In this document: in pieces, positions 35,621-46,275 of the stretch
Position numbering within the stretch: the stretch's first letter is position 1
Layout: every line of letters starts with the position of its first letter
Assembly: GCA_947683425.1 (NCBI GenBank)
Contig: CANTUQ010000159.1
Location: 4,416,001-4,480,000, forward strand
Origin: Excoecaria cochinchinensis
Taxonomy: Eukaryota > Streptophyta > Magnoliopsida > Malpighiales > Euphorbiaceae
Direction of reading: 5' to 3'
Length of the DNA stretch: 64,000 nucleotides
Program-made: the position numbers and the translations under genes
Notes under the pieces: model-generated
What the model saw: the letters and a program-made list of their open reading frames with translations, nothing else
Database searches by the model: none
Told to the model about the DNA's origin: nothing

Positions 35621-37031
35621 TGATATGAGCTTAATTAGCTCATAATTAAACTATACTTTATGGTTATAAGTAATGTTTTAAGTGTTTTTATTTGTAGGAA
35701 TTAGGTATGTTTTATGTGTTTTGTTAAGTTTTGTGTGTAGGAGACAAATGGAGAAAGTATGGAGTTAATGGAGAAAATATGGAGCAAAATGGAGAGAAGA
35801 AGAAGAATTGAATTAAGTTAGAAGAGTCTCTGTCGCGATCGCGATGGATGGCGCGAGCGCGACAGAGCGTGCTAAGGAGGATCAAGAGAAGAAGAGAAAA
35901 GAGAAAAGAAGAGGAGCCGTCGCGACCAAGGGAAGCCGTCGCGAGGTCGCGACAGGGCGCGGAGAAGGCACACGCGAGGAAAGGCGAGCGAAAGAGAAGG
36001 CGTGATCTGTCGCGACGTCGCGACATCGTCGCGGTCGCGACATCGTCGCGATCGCGACAGAGGGATCCGTTAGACACTAAAGTTCAAATTTTAACTTGAA
36101 AAGTTGTATCTTTCCTCCAACAATTGCAACCTTTGTAGAAGGCCATCTGAAGGGGCATGAGCTGATGTTATAAATACTGATTTTAACTGTAATTTAGGAA
36201 TGTTAGACTTAGAATTGAACATTTGAATATTTTTCTGCAAGTTAGAATAATTTTCTTTAGATTTTCTTAAGTTGAGTTTATGTGTTGAAGAGAAGGTATT
36301 ATACAAGGAAGAAGACTACAATTGGTGACTTGGAAAGGGTTGAGAAATCTCCTTCTTCAATTCTTATCTTTTAATTCTTCTTTGTAATTTTTATGATGTA
36401 AATTCTGAACTTGAATGTTTTATATTAAATATTTTATTGTTCATATTAATTCAAGTTTTCTTAATTGTAGACTTTTTCATTAGTACATTATTTATGATCA
36501 TTATAAGTTTGAGTTTAATTGAGAAATAAATTTATTCTTACAACTAATTGGAAATTCATCATTAAGATATTGTTTGAGAAATCATAATATTGAAATGGTT
36601 GCTATAGGTTGTGTTTTATTCCTAAGATTTACATGTATAATCATCTAGTTCTTAAATGAAAGTTGGGAATTAGACTTGTATGTGTATGTTTTGGGCAATC
36701 TTACTTATATTGAGAAAGTAAGTAGAAAATTTATTCAACTTGGCTTACAAGAAAAGAAAACTAAAATCATTAAGAACAATTAATTTAAGTTCCATCTTTA
36801 TATCTAGCATCATTAATCTTTTCTATCTCCTTGAATTCACACAAACTTGATTTAGTTAGGTTACATGTTAGATTAATTTAGAATCATTTTTCCATCAATT
36901 AATCATTGTAAACAAGATTAAAATCAATTAGTAATAGTGTGTAACACGTTCCCTGTGGGATCGATATCTAAAGTACTATTTCGGTACACCGTATACTTGC
37001 GGTATGTTGCATCATTAGAAAATGCACAACA
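35621..37031 (+). repeat. 3' LTR of the Athila element
   Basis: 1411 bp. It differs from the 5' LTR by GAGCGTGC versus GAGCGCGC near 35867 and by one additional 17-bp CGTCGCGGTCGCGACAT unit in the palindrome block (about 36026-36046). I saw no other difference. Confidence 0.97.
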
Positions 37032-38853
37032 CTAGGAACTTCTTGCTGACGTAATAAATTGCAAATTCCACCCCAAATTCATCCTCTTGAGCCATCATGG
37101 CGCCCACTGAACTGCCCTCTACTGCCAGATACAGGATAAGCGGCTTGATCGGTTGCGGCGGTCTTAGCACTGGCGGATTCAACAGGTATTCTCTGATGCT
37201 GTCAAAGGCTTTCTGGCAGTCTTCGTTCCAGACCACAGGCTGATTCTTTCTAAGCAGCTTAAAAACAGGCTCGCATATCGAAGTGAGCTTGGTGATGAAT
37301 CTGCTGACGTACTGCAGCTTGCCCAGGAAACTCCTTACATCCTTCTCCTTTTGTGGCACGGGCATGTCTCTGATGGCCTTCACCTTGTCCGGGTCAATTT
37401 CTATTCCCCTCTGACTGACGACATGTCCCAATAGCTTTCCTGAAGTCACTTCGAAAATGCACTTCTTGGGGTTGAGTCGCAGATTATACTTGTCAGTCCT
37501 GGTGAAGAACTTCTCTAGAGCTTCAAAGTGCCCCTCTCGAGTGGCTGAGTTGACCATCATGTCATCTACATACACTTCCACTTCTTTGTGGATCAGGTCG
37601 CTTAAGATCTTGGTTGCCATCCTCTGGTATGTGCCCCCAGCATTCTTCAGGCCGAAAGGCATGACCCGGTAGGCGTAGGTCCCCCACTCTGTGATGAAAG
37701 TAGTTTTAACCCGGTCAGCTATTTTGTTCAGGATTTGGTTGTATCCCACATATCCATCTCCAAAGCTATACATCGCGCAATTGGCGGCACTGTCTATCAA
37801 CACATCGATATGGGGTAGTGGAAAATCATCTTTAGGGCAAGCTTTGTTCAGGTCTCGATAATCCACACACACCCTGACCTTTCCGTTCTTCTTTGCTACA
37901 GGGACCACATTTGCCAGCCATGTAGGATACTGCACCTCAACAAGGAACTTGGCTTCAATCTGCTGTCGAATTTCCTCCTTGACCTTGTCAGCCCATTCTG
38001 GTCTGAGCCTTCTCAACTTCTGTTTTACAGGCTTGTAATCCGGATAAGTTGGGATAGCATGTTCTGCCACATCTCGGTCAATTCCCGGCATATCCTCATA
38101 GGTCCAGGCAAAGACTTTTTCATGTTTTCTTATTATTCTCTCAAAATTTTTTCTCTCCTCAGGAGTTATATTTGATGCTATTAGAATTTCTCTCGGATTT
38201 TCCGAGGTTCCAAGATTAAAAGGCGTTGTATCAGTGGAATCAATGTCAAAAATTGATGGAATATGATCATGTTCATGCATATTGAAATTATTAGAAACAT
38301 CGCACAAATAAGAGAAATTGTTTGCCTTATTAATAATATTATAATTGTCATTTACATCATAAAAGAGTTATGGAATAAAAAGATAGTCTAAGCTAGAGTC
38401 TTCTTCTGCCACTCCCGAGGTTGATGCCGTTGCAGCTTGTTTACTGGCTTCTTGATTCAGCAGAGGCCCTCCAGGCATGTCGGAAGAAATCTTCAAATCC
38501 CCCATTTTCAGCTCTGATTCTGCTATCTTTTCTTTCCCTTTCAGCTTGGCAGCCATCATTTTCTCGGTAACGACCTCCTCAGGTTTGCATCTGTCCCAAG
38601 TGATACCCTGAGTCATGACCTCTTCATCCCAGATGCTCTCAACAGTCTTGATAAACCCGATGCTCCAGTCAAATACATCATTAAAGATCTCGAAGCCAGG
38701 GACAATCCTCCCATCTACCCATTGCGGCTCGTCTTCGCCAGTGTAAGCACAAACTGAGAATGCTGGTACGAAGCTCTCTAAAATGTGAGGGATCTTGTCT
38801 GTTGCCTTCTTCTTGCCGAAGCCACCTCTGTACCCCAGACCTTTTCGGTTCTT
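37032..38853 (-). pseudogene. Element A pol, 5' half: reverse transcriptase, cut by Athila
   Basis: It is in the same frame as gag-protease, separated by the TAG at 38854-38856. It begins with the second half of a G-patch (KNRKGLGY), a linker, then RT from about 38110 (MPGIDRDVAEHAIPTYP) with DYRDLNKACPKDDFPLPHID, GVYQRMATK-type finger and palm motifs and the catalytic YVDD (about 37561-37572). It ends at the Athila junction in AIYYVSKKFL. A TAA at 38368-38370, where copy B has a Glu codon, is a private nonsense change. Reading beyond the junction into the LTR is artefactual. Confidence 0.9.
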
Positions 38854-41438
38854 CTAACCCCGAGTGGTGATTGCCGTTTGCAACCCTTGAGAGTTTTTGC
38901 CCAAACCAGCCCCAGGGAGATAGTGCATCTTCTTCATCATATTAATCACAACTGGGCTATCTACTGACCCGTATTCCTCCCTTATCATGGACACGTGGAA
39001 GCCGCTAAATGGCTGATTAGCTATTTCCAGCGCTGAGACCTGGTTCTCCCTGGCCGCTTTGATAGTCACCACCTCCCCTTCATGTGGGAACTTTATCATT
39101 TGATGCAACGTGGATGGCACTCCTCCTAATTTGTGAAACCAGGGTCTCCCAAGTAGAGCTGAGAAGTTAGCAGGGATGGGCAGCACTACGAATTCTACCT
39201 CCACTTCAATAGGTCCTGTCTTGACCAAGGTCTTAAAGGTTCCCGAGGCTTGCCTCCTCGAATTATCGTAGGCTGTGATAGTCAGATCTGATCCACTGAG
39301 CATATCCTCGTTTAAGCCAAAAGCCTGCAGAGCTATCAGGGGGCACACATGGATAGAAGACCCATCATCTACCATAACGCAAGCAGTGTGCTTGTCGTTA
39401 ATCTGCGCCTTGATGTACAGGGGTCTGTTATGATTGCGGCCTTCGACCGGTAGATCGACATCAGAAAAGACCAATCTCTCCTCGGATCCTCCTTTGACCA
39501 AGCCCAACAGTTTTGATGGGGAGATCGTGGTGGCGAATGTGGCCTCAACCAAAGCCTCTACTACCTTCTGCCTATGAGAGGGGGATTGTCTCAATAGATC
39601 CCAGATGGATATTTGAGCTGCAGTTTTCTTTAACTGCTTGACAATCTGACTTTCCTCTGGCTCTTTCTCTGCTGATGGCTGCACTGGCTCAAGTAGCCTT
39701 GTAATCTCGGGGACCACTCTTCTACTTCTCGTTACAGCCCTTATCTCTTCTTGATCTTCATCGGACCTCCACAAATCAAGGTTCATTTCTCCTTCCTCCT
39801 CAGCCTCTCTACCGCTCTCACTGCTAGACCAGCAATCAAGGGTCGCCATAACTGCCTTCTCCTTCCTATCCTTGGAAAAATCAGTGGCAAACTTCTCGCT
39901 CCCATATAGATCTTGTAGCACGTACCACTCTGGCAGGCTAGATCCGATCATAAACACGGGTGGTGGTACGGCATTATAACCAGGTTTCTTCTCAGTTTCC
40001 CTCTTTTCAGGGTCAGAAATTTGCTTGCTATCAATCAAGTATTGGATAGAGTACCGGAGCGCTTTGCACTTATCTGTGATGTGGCCTGAGTGCTGGTGGA
40101 ATGCACAGAATTCATTATCTTTGTGTCCAGGCTTCCCTTGCATCAAAGCTGGCCTAGGAGCCAGAGGGTGCAATTTTCCCTCCTTCATTAACCTTCTCAA
40201 GACCCAAGATAATGGTCTCCCCAAGTTCGAGAACTTCCTCTGGGTGGTCGCTTCGGTAGCAGACACTTCCCCCATTCTTCTAGTGCCATTATTGGGACCT
40301 GTTGGCCTACCAGCTCCTTGACCGGGGTTAGCCCTTTTGGCAAAAATATCACTGTTAGCCTTCCTAGTCAAGAACTCTCCCTCTGCCTCGATGGCTATAA
40401 CCTTGAGAGACTCCCAGTCCTTCAACCCCTTCATCTTCAACCCATCTTTCAAGTACGGGCTTGCGTTCTTGATGAATAAACGAATCTGGTCCTGGGTGTC
40501 AGGCTTTCTCCGCATCTCCATTACTCGGTTCCTCCATCGGGTGAGATAATCATGGAAAGATTCCCCGGTCTTCTGCTGGAGTAGTTCAAGATCTTTTAGA
40601 GTCACCTCCATCCTGGTATTACAGTCATACTGCTTCAAAAACTCCTCAGTGAGCAGATCCCAATCTTCTTTAGTGCGGCGGTCAAGGCCATGATACCAGT
40701 CGATGGCATGGGAGGTCAGACTTAGATAAAAGTATTCTACCTTCTGCTTCTTAGACAACGTGGTCCCTTTCATGACCAGAGAATACTGTTTCACGTGAGC
40801 GGTCGGGTCAGAAGTACCGTCAAACTTCGGCACATCTGGCATTTTGAAGTTGTAAGGGATCGGGTCCTCTCCGTCTAACTCTTTATCCTCCGGGTTCATC
40901 CCATGAGCTCTGCCTATCATACGGGCCATGGCTTCGAACCTCTCTTCCATCTTTTTCAGAATAAACTCATTAGCATGAGGTGCCTTCCCCTTCTCAGACG
41001 CAATGCTCATTCTATCATCCTCGACATCTCTATCGTCATCAATTCTCAGCACAGGCCTTCTTCTCTGCTCTCCCGAGGCTACTGATCTTAACTCTACTGG
41101 AGGTGGCCTAACAGGCTCTTCTCGTCTTTCGACCCTTTCTTCTTCTGGCTCATTCTGTCTCATAGGAGGAGGAGGATTTTGTGGAGCATTCTGTTGTGCC
41201 AGGGCGGTCAACATATTCATCATCCTACCCTCGAATTCCTCAAAACGGCGGCCCACTTCTTCCGCAATCATGGCTCTGGTGGCGTCTTCCCCCCTAGGCG
41301 AGTTTGGCATCTGAGATACTGTACAACTTATTTCTGATAAGATTTCTGGTAGACCCTCTCTCTCTGACAGCTCAGGAGTAGGAACTCGGATCAGTCGTCC
41401 GATTGGTGATCTAGTCCACCTGGGCAGATCTATGATGG
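38854..41438 (-). CDS. Element A gag-protease
   Basis: The first ATG is at 41310 (818 codons), but the frame is open and conserved upstream to a predicted splice acceptor at 41438/41439. In order from 41310: coiled-coil start (RRFEEFEGRMMNML), gag domain (about 150-330; KQYSLVMKGTTLSKKQKVEYF, DWYHGLD, ESFHDYLTRWRNRV), a Cys/His knuckle variant (EFCAFHQHSGHITDKC), acidic linker, retropepsin with VDDGSSIHVCP, LLGRPWFHKLGG, and the first half of a G-patch (YLPGAGLGKNSQGL). The frame ends at TAG 38854-38856 inside the G-patch. The product forms the particle; the protease would mature it. Pol is in the same frame beyond the stop, so readthrough or splicing would be required. Confidence 0.9.
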
Positions 41439-42210
41439 CTGCAGGGACAAAAAGTTAGGCATGATGCATGAAATGTAGATATAATGCATGGTCGTGATAT
41501 GCAACACTTACAGAGCACAAGCAAGCAAGTAGGTCCTTCCGCCCTTATTTCTCCCACACACGTGGTCGTGCAGTCTCTTTCCTAGGTGGGATTAGCCCAA
41601 GGGTCAACGAGGGACCCAATGGACATGCATGGTACACGGCGAAAAACCGGCAGCATGACACTCCTATGCTAATGTACAAGCGGATGGATAATGGTCGTCA
41701 CGTATTTGGACGTTCCATAAATTTTGACATGGCCCTACCGGGGCATGATAGCCTTTGGCTAGGTTACCAATCGATACATGTGGACTCACCCAATACATGA
41801 GGACCCATACAGCAAGCATGGAATTAGGGTTCATTTCACCTGTGGAGAAAATAGCTACGGCCGTTACATGAGCTTTGGACAAGGGAGATGTTTCTTTAAG
41901 GCTACGCAAGCATGATCCCTGCCAACAGGTCTAGCCCATCACGAGCATAGCGACCGATCGGGTCGTCATTTTGATATACCATTGAGGTACGTGGCTTGGG
42001 CTGGTGATTATCCTTAACACTTCCCCAAATTGAGTGAAAATGAGGTCGTGCTTCAGGAACGCACCGGGGCTAAAAGAGGGACCAAACTAGCATATTCTAA
42101 GGCTCTAATGATATGCTAATGCAATTTTGAGAGAAAGCGAATTTATGAATTAAATTTTAATCATAAATGTTAAGCGAGGTATTTTCAAATTGAAATCTCG
42201 AACCATAAAC
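41439..42210 (-). other. 5' leader of element A
   Basis: Non-coding. It contains the conserved family blocks (AAGTGTTAAGGATAATCACC, GAGCTAGACCTGT..., CATGCTTGCGTAGCC-type) and ends, next to gag, in a branch-point-like CTAAC, a T-rich tract and CTGCAG, a good 3' splice site. Confidence 0.75.
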
Positions 42211-42229
42211 GTCCCCAGCGGAGTCGCCA
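42211..42229 (-). promoter_or_regulatory. Primer-binding site of element A
   Basis: Minus strand TGGCGACTCCGCTGGGGAC, one base from the LTR end at 42231. It is the same type as in elements B, C and G. Confidence 0.88.
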
Positions 42230-42230
42230 C

Positions 42231-44293
42231 TGTGACGCGCGCCGGATCCCCGCGGCCGCCGGCTCGACCGCCCGCACGTGGGCAATCGGGGCATTTGTGG
42301 GTCCGTTGACATCTTGCAAATGAATTTGCAAGTGCGTCTATGTTGGGCAACAAGGAGGTTTCATGGAGTCGCCACCCAATAGAACATTGGGAAAGTTACT
42401 CTCGCCTCGGAGAGCCTAAGACTGCGCTTGGTATCCATTTTGGGACAGCCAGAGGGGTCATGGAAGGTGAACTTCTCACCCTAAAGAGCCTAGGATTAGC
42501 GCTAAAGCCTCGTGACCCAAGAAGTATTTTGGAGGATAACCTCTAATCTCTTGAGCCCAAAGACCAGAGCTGGGTCCGGGATTTCTCATCTCTTTCTACC
42601 TCATTTATTTTATGATCAAATCTTAATATCATTAATTCGCTCTCTCTCTACACGATGCAGTTGATTAAAAGGCGCACTTATTCACATTTTGAAAGCGATA
42701 AATGATCAGATAGATAGTGAAAGCGATAAATTACAATAATACAAGGAGCGGAATACAACTCCCTTTCATAAATGTGCGAATCATGCATAAGTCGGGGCAT
42801 TGCTTACTTTGAGGACTTTGGTCCTCCCATGCATCATTATTAAAATTGGAGATTTTTGTTTATGATGATTTTATTGGATAAAAATAGGGCTTTGGCCCCT
42901 TTTGCATTTTATACAAACCTCATTTTTGTTTAAGTATAAAATCATTAGATTATTTTTATACATTAACGAGATATGAAAAGAATACATCCATATACATGAA
43001 ATAATCAATGAACAATAAAATGAAGGAAATAATCGAGAGGGTTAGGAAACTGAACCAGACGGAATCCTCCGAATATGGTAGATAGCCGCTCAAGCTTTGT
43101 GGTAGTCCAAGAGAAATCAATATACACTCATAGAAAAGTTGAGAGATGTTAATATACATAAGATTAACATGTAGGAAACCGAAAGGATTTGGAAAAGATA
43201 AAAAATGATTTAAAAGGATAGAGGCAGAACCCACAGACAGCCTTCCTTAGATGACCGACGGGCGTCGGTTAAGGTAACCGACATGACCGTCTGTCACTCA
43301 AGGAGAAGCATCTGTAGGTGGGGTGACCGACGGGCGTCGGTGATAAAGATGACCCGTCGGTCACCACTGTCTCCAAAAAATAGGAGAGAGAAAATTCTTT
43401 CTAAAGCAAAAAAATGGGTTTTATCCCAAAAGGAGATAAAGAGAGTCAAAATAAAGGAAAATAATGATAGATATTGATAAATCCCACAAAATAAGGAATA
43501 AATATGAAATAATGAGGAGAAGGAATTCAGAATATTTACCCTCAGATAATCGCTTTGGGTGAGATTCTTGCGTTGATTAGAGCCCCGCACATTCCACGAG
43601 AAGCAAAAGATGAAGGATCAAAGAAAGAAAAATGGGCTATTTCTTCTTCAACCCCTCAAAAGATTGATTTTGGAATCAAAATCTAAAGAAAACCAATTAG
43701 TTTTAGTTCCCTTTTGACTTGATTTGATCCTTGTTTAAATAGATTTCCTCTGTAAATGTGTTTTGTTGGACGAGAGAGAAAATTTGCTTGAATTTGGGCA
43801 GAGTTTCCCCTTTTTAAAATTTTTGGAACCCTTTTCTCTAGAAAATCCGAAGCTTTTATAAGCCAGACACGACCGACGGGCGTCGGTGTATAGGGGCGGG
43901 CGTCGGAAGAATCCTTCTGACATAAGGATTCGTCCGACGGCCCTGCCACATCCACCGACGGGCGTCGGAAGGGTTGCGTGCTCCGGGAAACCAGGCGCCG
44001 TTTTGACAGGGGCGGTGACTTTTCGACGGGCGTCGAAAAATACCACCAGCCATCGGTGACTCGAAGCGACGGGCTGACTTCACAGACGGGCTGGCCGTCT
44101 GTGGAGTACAAAAAGCATTTTGACTTGAAAAAACCTCTGTTCTCTCCCCCTCTGCCCAGGAACTGTAAAAAGCCTCATTTCTCGTGGAACGTGGGACTAA
44201 AACCTCCAAATCCAGCCCTTTATACAGGCTCGGGCACTTATTTCATCATAGGGTAACCTCTGATCCGGACCGCTCCGGGACACGGTGCTTATA
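42231..44293 (-). repeat. 5' LTR of element A
   Basis: 2063 bp, paired with 16702-18763. The first LTR base pair has changed (TATAAGCACC against TGTAAGCACC on the minus strand at 44293). It carries the same palindrome clusters and TTATAAAAG box. Confidence 0.93.
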
Positions 44294-44866
44294 GCATGTT
44301 TTGTATTTTATTTAGAATGGGGGTTGTATTCAGCCCCTAGTTTTGTTGTAATATTTTTACATATGCTTTATTTTATTTGCGCTTTTAATTATCGCTTCCA
44401 CTACGTGATTGACATGTGCTTTAATTAATTGCATTAAAATGAATGAGCAATGGGATGAAACTCTAAATTCAAAACTCAATTATAAACTTAACCAAGGTAT
44501 GAATAAATGGGAAGTCCCGAACTCACTCTGGTCTTTTGGGGCTCAATGAGGCAAGAGGTCTAGGACTTCCAAGACACCTCTTGAGTCTCACCAAACGACT
44601 TAAATTTACAATCCTAGGCTCCAGGGGGTAGAGGCTGAGACCTCCAAGATCTCTCTGGTGTGCCCAAGATGGATATGTATGCACCGTCTAAGGCTCGCTG
44701 AGGCTAGACGACCCTTCCCAATGTTCTATTGGGTGGCGACTCCAAGAAACCTCCTTGTTGCCCAAAATAAATGCACTTGCAAATACCTTACAAGTTTTAA
44801 TGAATCCCATCCCGATCACCCTAACGTGGGCTTTTGGGGAGGCCACGAGGTTCGGCGCGCGTCACA

Positions 44867-45160
44867 CAACCTCTTCTGTTTCGGACCTCTGGTACCCCCC
44901 GTACTGTAATGTAGCAAGGAACTACCAAACTATCTCTGGATGAGTCTGGAAAGCAGGTGTCAGAAACTCAGTCCACCCGCTATCAGAATATGAACCTCGT
45001 CTGCCATCCCTAGAGCCTCAAGGAATGGCCTAGAAATGAAATGGCTAGCTCGAAACTGCACCTGAGCCAGCGCTGCATACCTCTGTCTGGCCTCTACACT
45101 CATCCAACCCGGGGCCTGAGGCTCAGGCCCATCGCACGGAGCATATCGTCGCGGTGGCAT
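44867..45160 (-). pseudogene. Element B sense 3' ORF, N-terminal part
   Basis: It starts at ATG 45160 (MPPRRYAPCDG), which follows a predicted splice acceptor TTTCCAG by one base. It matches copy A through RPFLEALGM, after which a small deletion shifts the frame near 44970; the other frame continues SGWTEFLTPAFQT and a TAG replaces Trp near 44935. Solo LTR D interrupts the gene at 44866/44867 and the remainder is 11761-10750. Broken by the frameshift, two stops and the insertion. Confidence 0.75.
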
Positions 45161-45161
45161 C

Positions 45162-45763
45162 CTGGAAACAAAGTCAATAATTAGTTTGGTATAATAGTCA
45201 TACACGGATCTTACTTAGGAAATAATAATAAAAATTTAGGCAGCATCCCGATAGGGATGAGTCTAAGCCGAAAAGATTAAAAAAATTTTGGCAGCACCCC
45301 GGCAAGGGTGTGCCCAACCTCCTGCATAAGAAAGCAGAAAAAGAAAAAAAAAAGGGACAGGCCTCAGGCCCCAAGCAACAGTGCAACATTTTTAGATTTG
45401 CTTTATTTTCTAATTCTTAGTACTGGTTCCAATGTGCATGCATTCCTAAGGCCAAGTCTATACATCTAACTCGAAAAAATAGACATGCGTCCATCATCAA
45501 TTGTTCTCAAAACAACATTTATCCATGCATCCATGCATTTTATCTCAACTGAAGAATAGCATATTATTTATTCTATGTGTTAATTCATGCGCTGAAAGCA
45601 CTAAAAAAACATAACATTAACTAAACCATGGCATTCTAACAGCAACAACTAAAATCAATTAGCAAGGCTCCTAATTACACTAATCCAAAAAATGAAAATT
45701 ACATTACTCATAATAGGATAAATAAATAAATAACTAATAATAAAATAGAAGGATTTTACTAAC
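45162..45763 (-). other. Predicted 5' UTR intron of the element B sense ORF
   Basis: On the minus strand, donor CCAG/GTTAGT (45764/45763) and acceptor GACTTTGTTTCCAG/G (45162/45161), 602 bp, one base before ATG. It contains two copies of a CCCCGGCAAGGGTGT-like hairpin motif (about 45238 and 45290). The GT-AG ends and position match the donor in copy A. Confidence 0.55.
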
Positions 45764-45912
45764 CTGGAAATTGAGACTCAAAGGACAAGACGCTGGTGCA
45801 AAGAAAATCAACCGAAAAAAGCAAAAAAAGATAAAATGTAACTGAAGAGGAAGGGAAGAGCGTCGGTGTGAAGAAAAGAGAAAAGAAAGTGATTGTCCGT
45901 CGGTACCTGCGT

Positions 45913-46127
45913 CCTTATATAGAATTTAAGTATCGACGAGCTTTGCGTCTATACAGATACCGACGGGAATGCCGTTTGTCTCTTCGGATTTCGCTTTTAA
46001 CCCTCATTAATTACCTAATTAATGCGCATGATATGCATGATGCAAAGACTGCCAGGTGGACAATCACAGATGGGATCACCGTCTGAGTTAGGGACGGGCT
46101 AGCCGTCGGTAGGTCAATCCTATAAAA
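45913..46127. promoter_or_regulatory. Divergent promoter of element B
   Basis: A minus-strand TATA box CTATATAAGG (45913-45922) and a plus-strand TATAAAA (46121-46127) face away from each other. Between them: TATCGACGAGC, TACCGACGGGAATGCCG, TAATGCGCATGAT, TGCCAGGTGGA and GGGACGGGCTAGCCGTCGG. The blocks and order are those of copy A at 20851-21052. Confidence 0.7.
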
Positions 46128-46275
46128 TTTAGCATTTTCTTGGATTCCGTGCCTTTTCTCTCCTTTTAGCTTCATAGCAGGTTCCTTTCTTCAGTTTTTT
46201 CGTTTTTCCTTCTTTATTTCCTTTAGCGACTTCGATTTTAGCCCCTAAGGAGTGAATTCTCCTCTTCTTCCTAAA

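Larger units (their letters stand above)
24925..37031 (+). mobile_element. Athila-lineage LTR retrotransposon, young and apparently intact
   Basis: 12107 bp, flanked by CTAGG at 24920-24924 and 37032-37036. LTRs 24925-26318 (1394 bp) and 35621-37031 (1411 bp) differ, by my reading, by one substitution and one 17-bp length difference. It has an Athila-type primer-binding site TGGCGCCGTTGCCGGGGA, a single gag-pol frame, a second Athila ORF and a polypurine tract. It lies in pol of element A in the opposite orientation. Near-identical LTRs and open frames indicate a recent insertion that may still be functional. Confidence 0.97.
16702..44293 (-). mobile_element. Tat/Ogre-type element A, complete, split by an Athila insertion
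   Basis: It is flanked by identical 5-bp duplications GCATG (16697-16701 and 44294-44298). Excluding the Athila copy and its duplicated target it is about 15.5 kb. Minus-strand order: 5' LTR (42231-44293), primer-binding site, leader, gag-protease, RT, RNase H, archaeal-type RNase H, integrase, antisense DUF7745 pseudogene, sense Athila-like pseudogene, tandem repeats, polypurine tract and 3' LTR (16702-18763). Large size, the double RNase H and this primer-binding site are features of the Tat/Ogre/Retand group. The LTRs are clearly related but differ by scattered substitutions, so A is older than the Athila copy inside it. Confidence 0.92.
11762..44866 (+). mobile_element. Solo LTR D, split by nested insertions
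   Basis: It starts TGTAGACACCGGGTCC at 11762 and ends GCGCGCGTCACA at 44866. LTR-D sequence occupies 11762-13750, 16656-16701 and 44299-44866 (about 2.6 kb); the rest is solo LTR E and element A. The three pieces read continuously in the order of LTR B: a GGGACCAATGTCTC block, then GAACCAATGTCCTC and AATGAATATCCCG, then GGGGGTTGTATTCAGCCCC. No primer-binding site follows 44866, so it is solo. Flanks CACCC (11757-11761) and CAACC (44867-44871) look like a 5-bp target duplication with one change, and the host ORF of B resumes on the other side. Confidence 0.85.
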
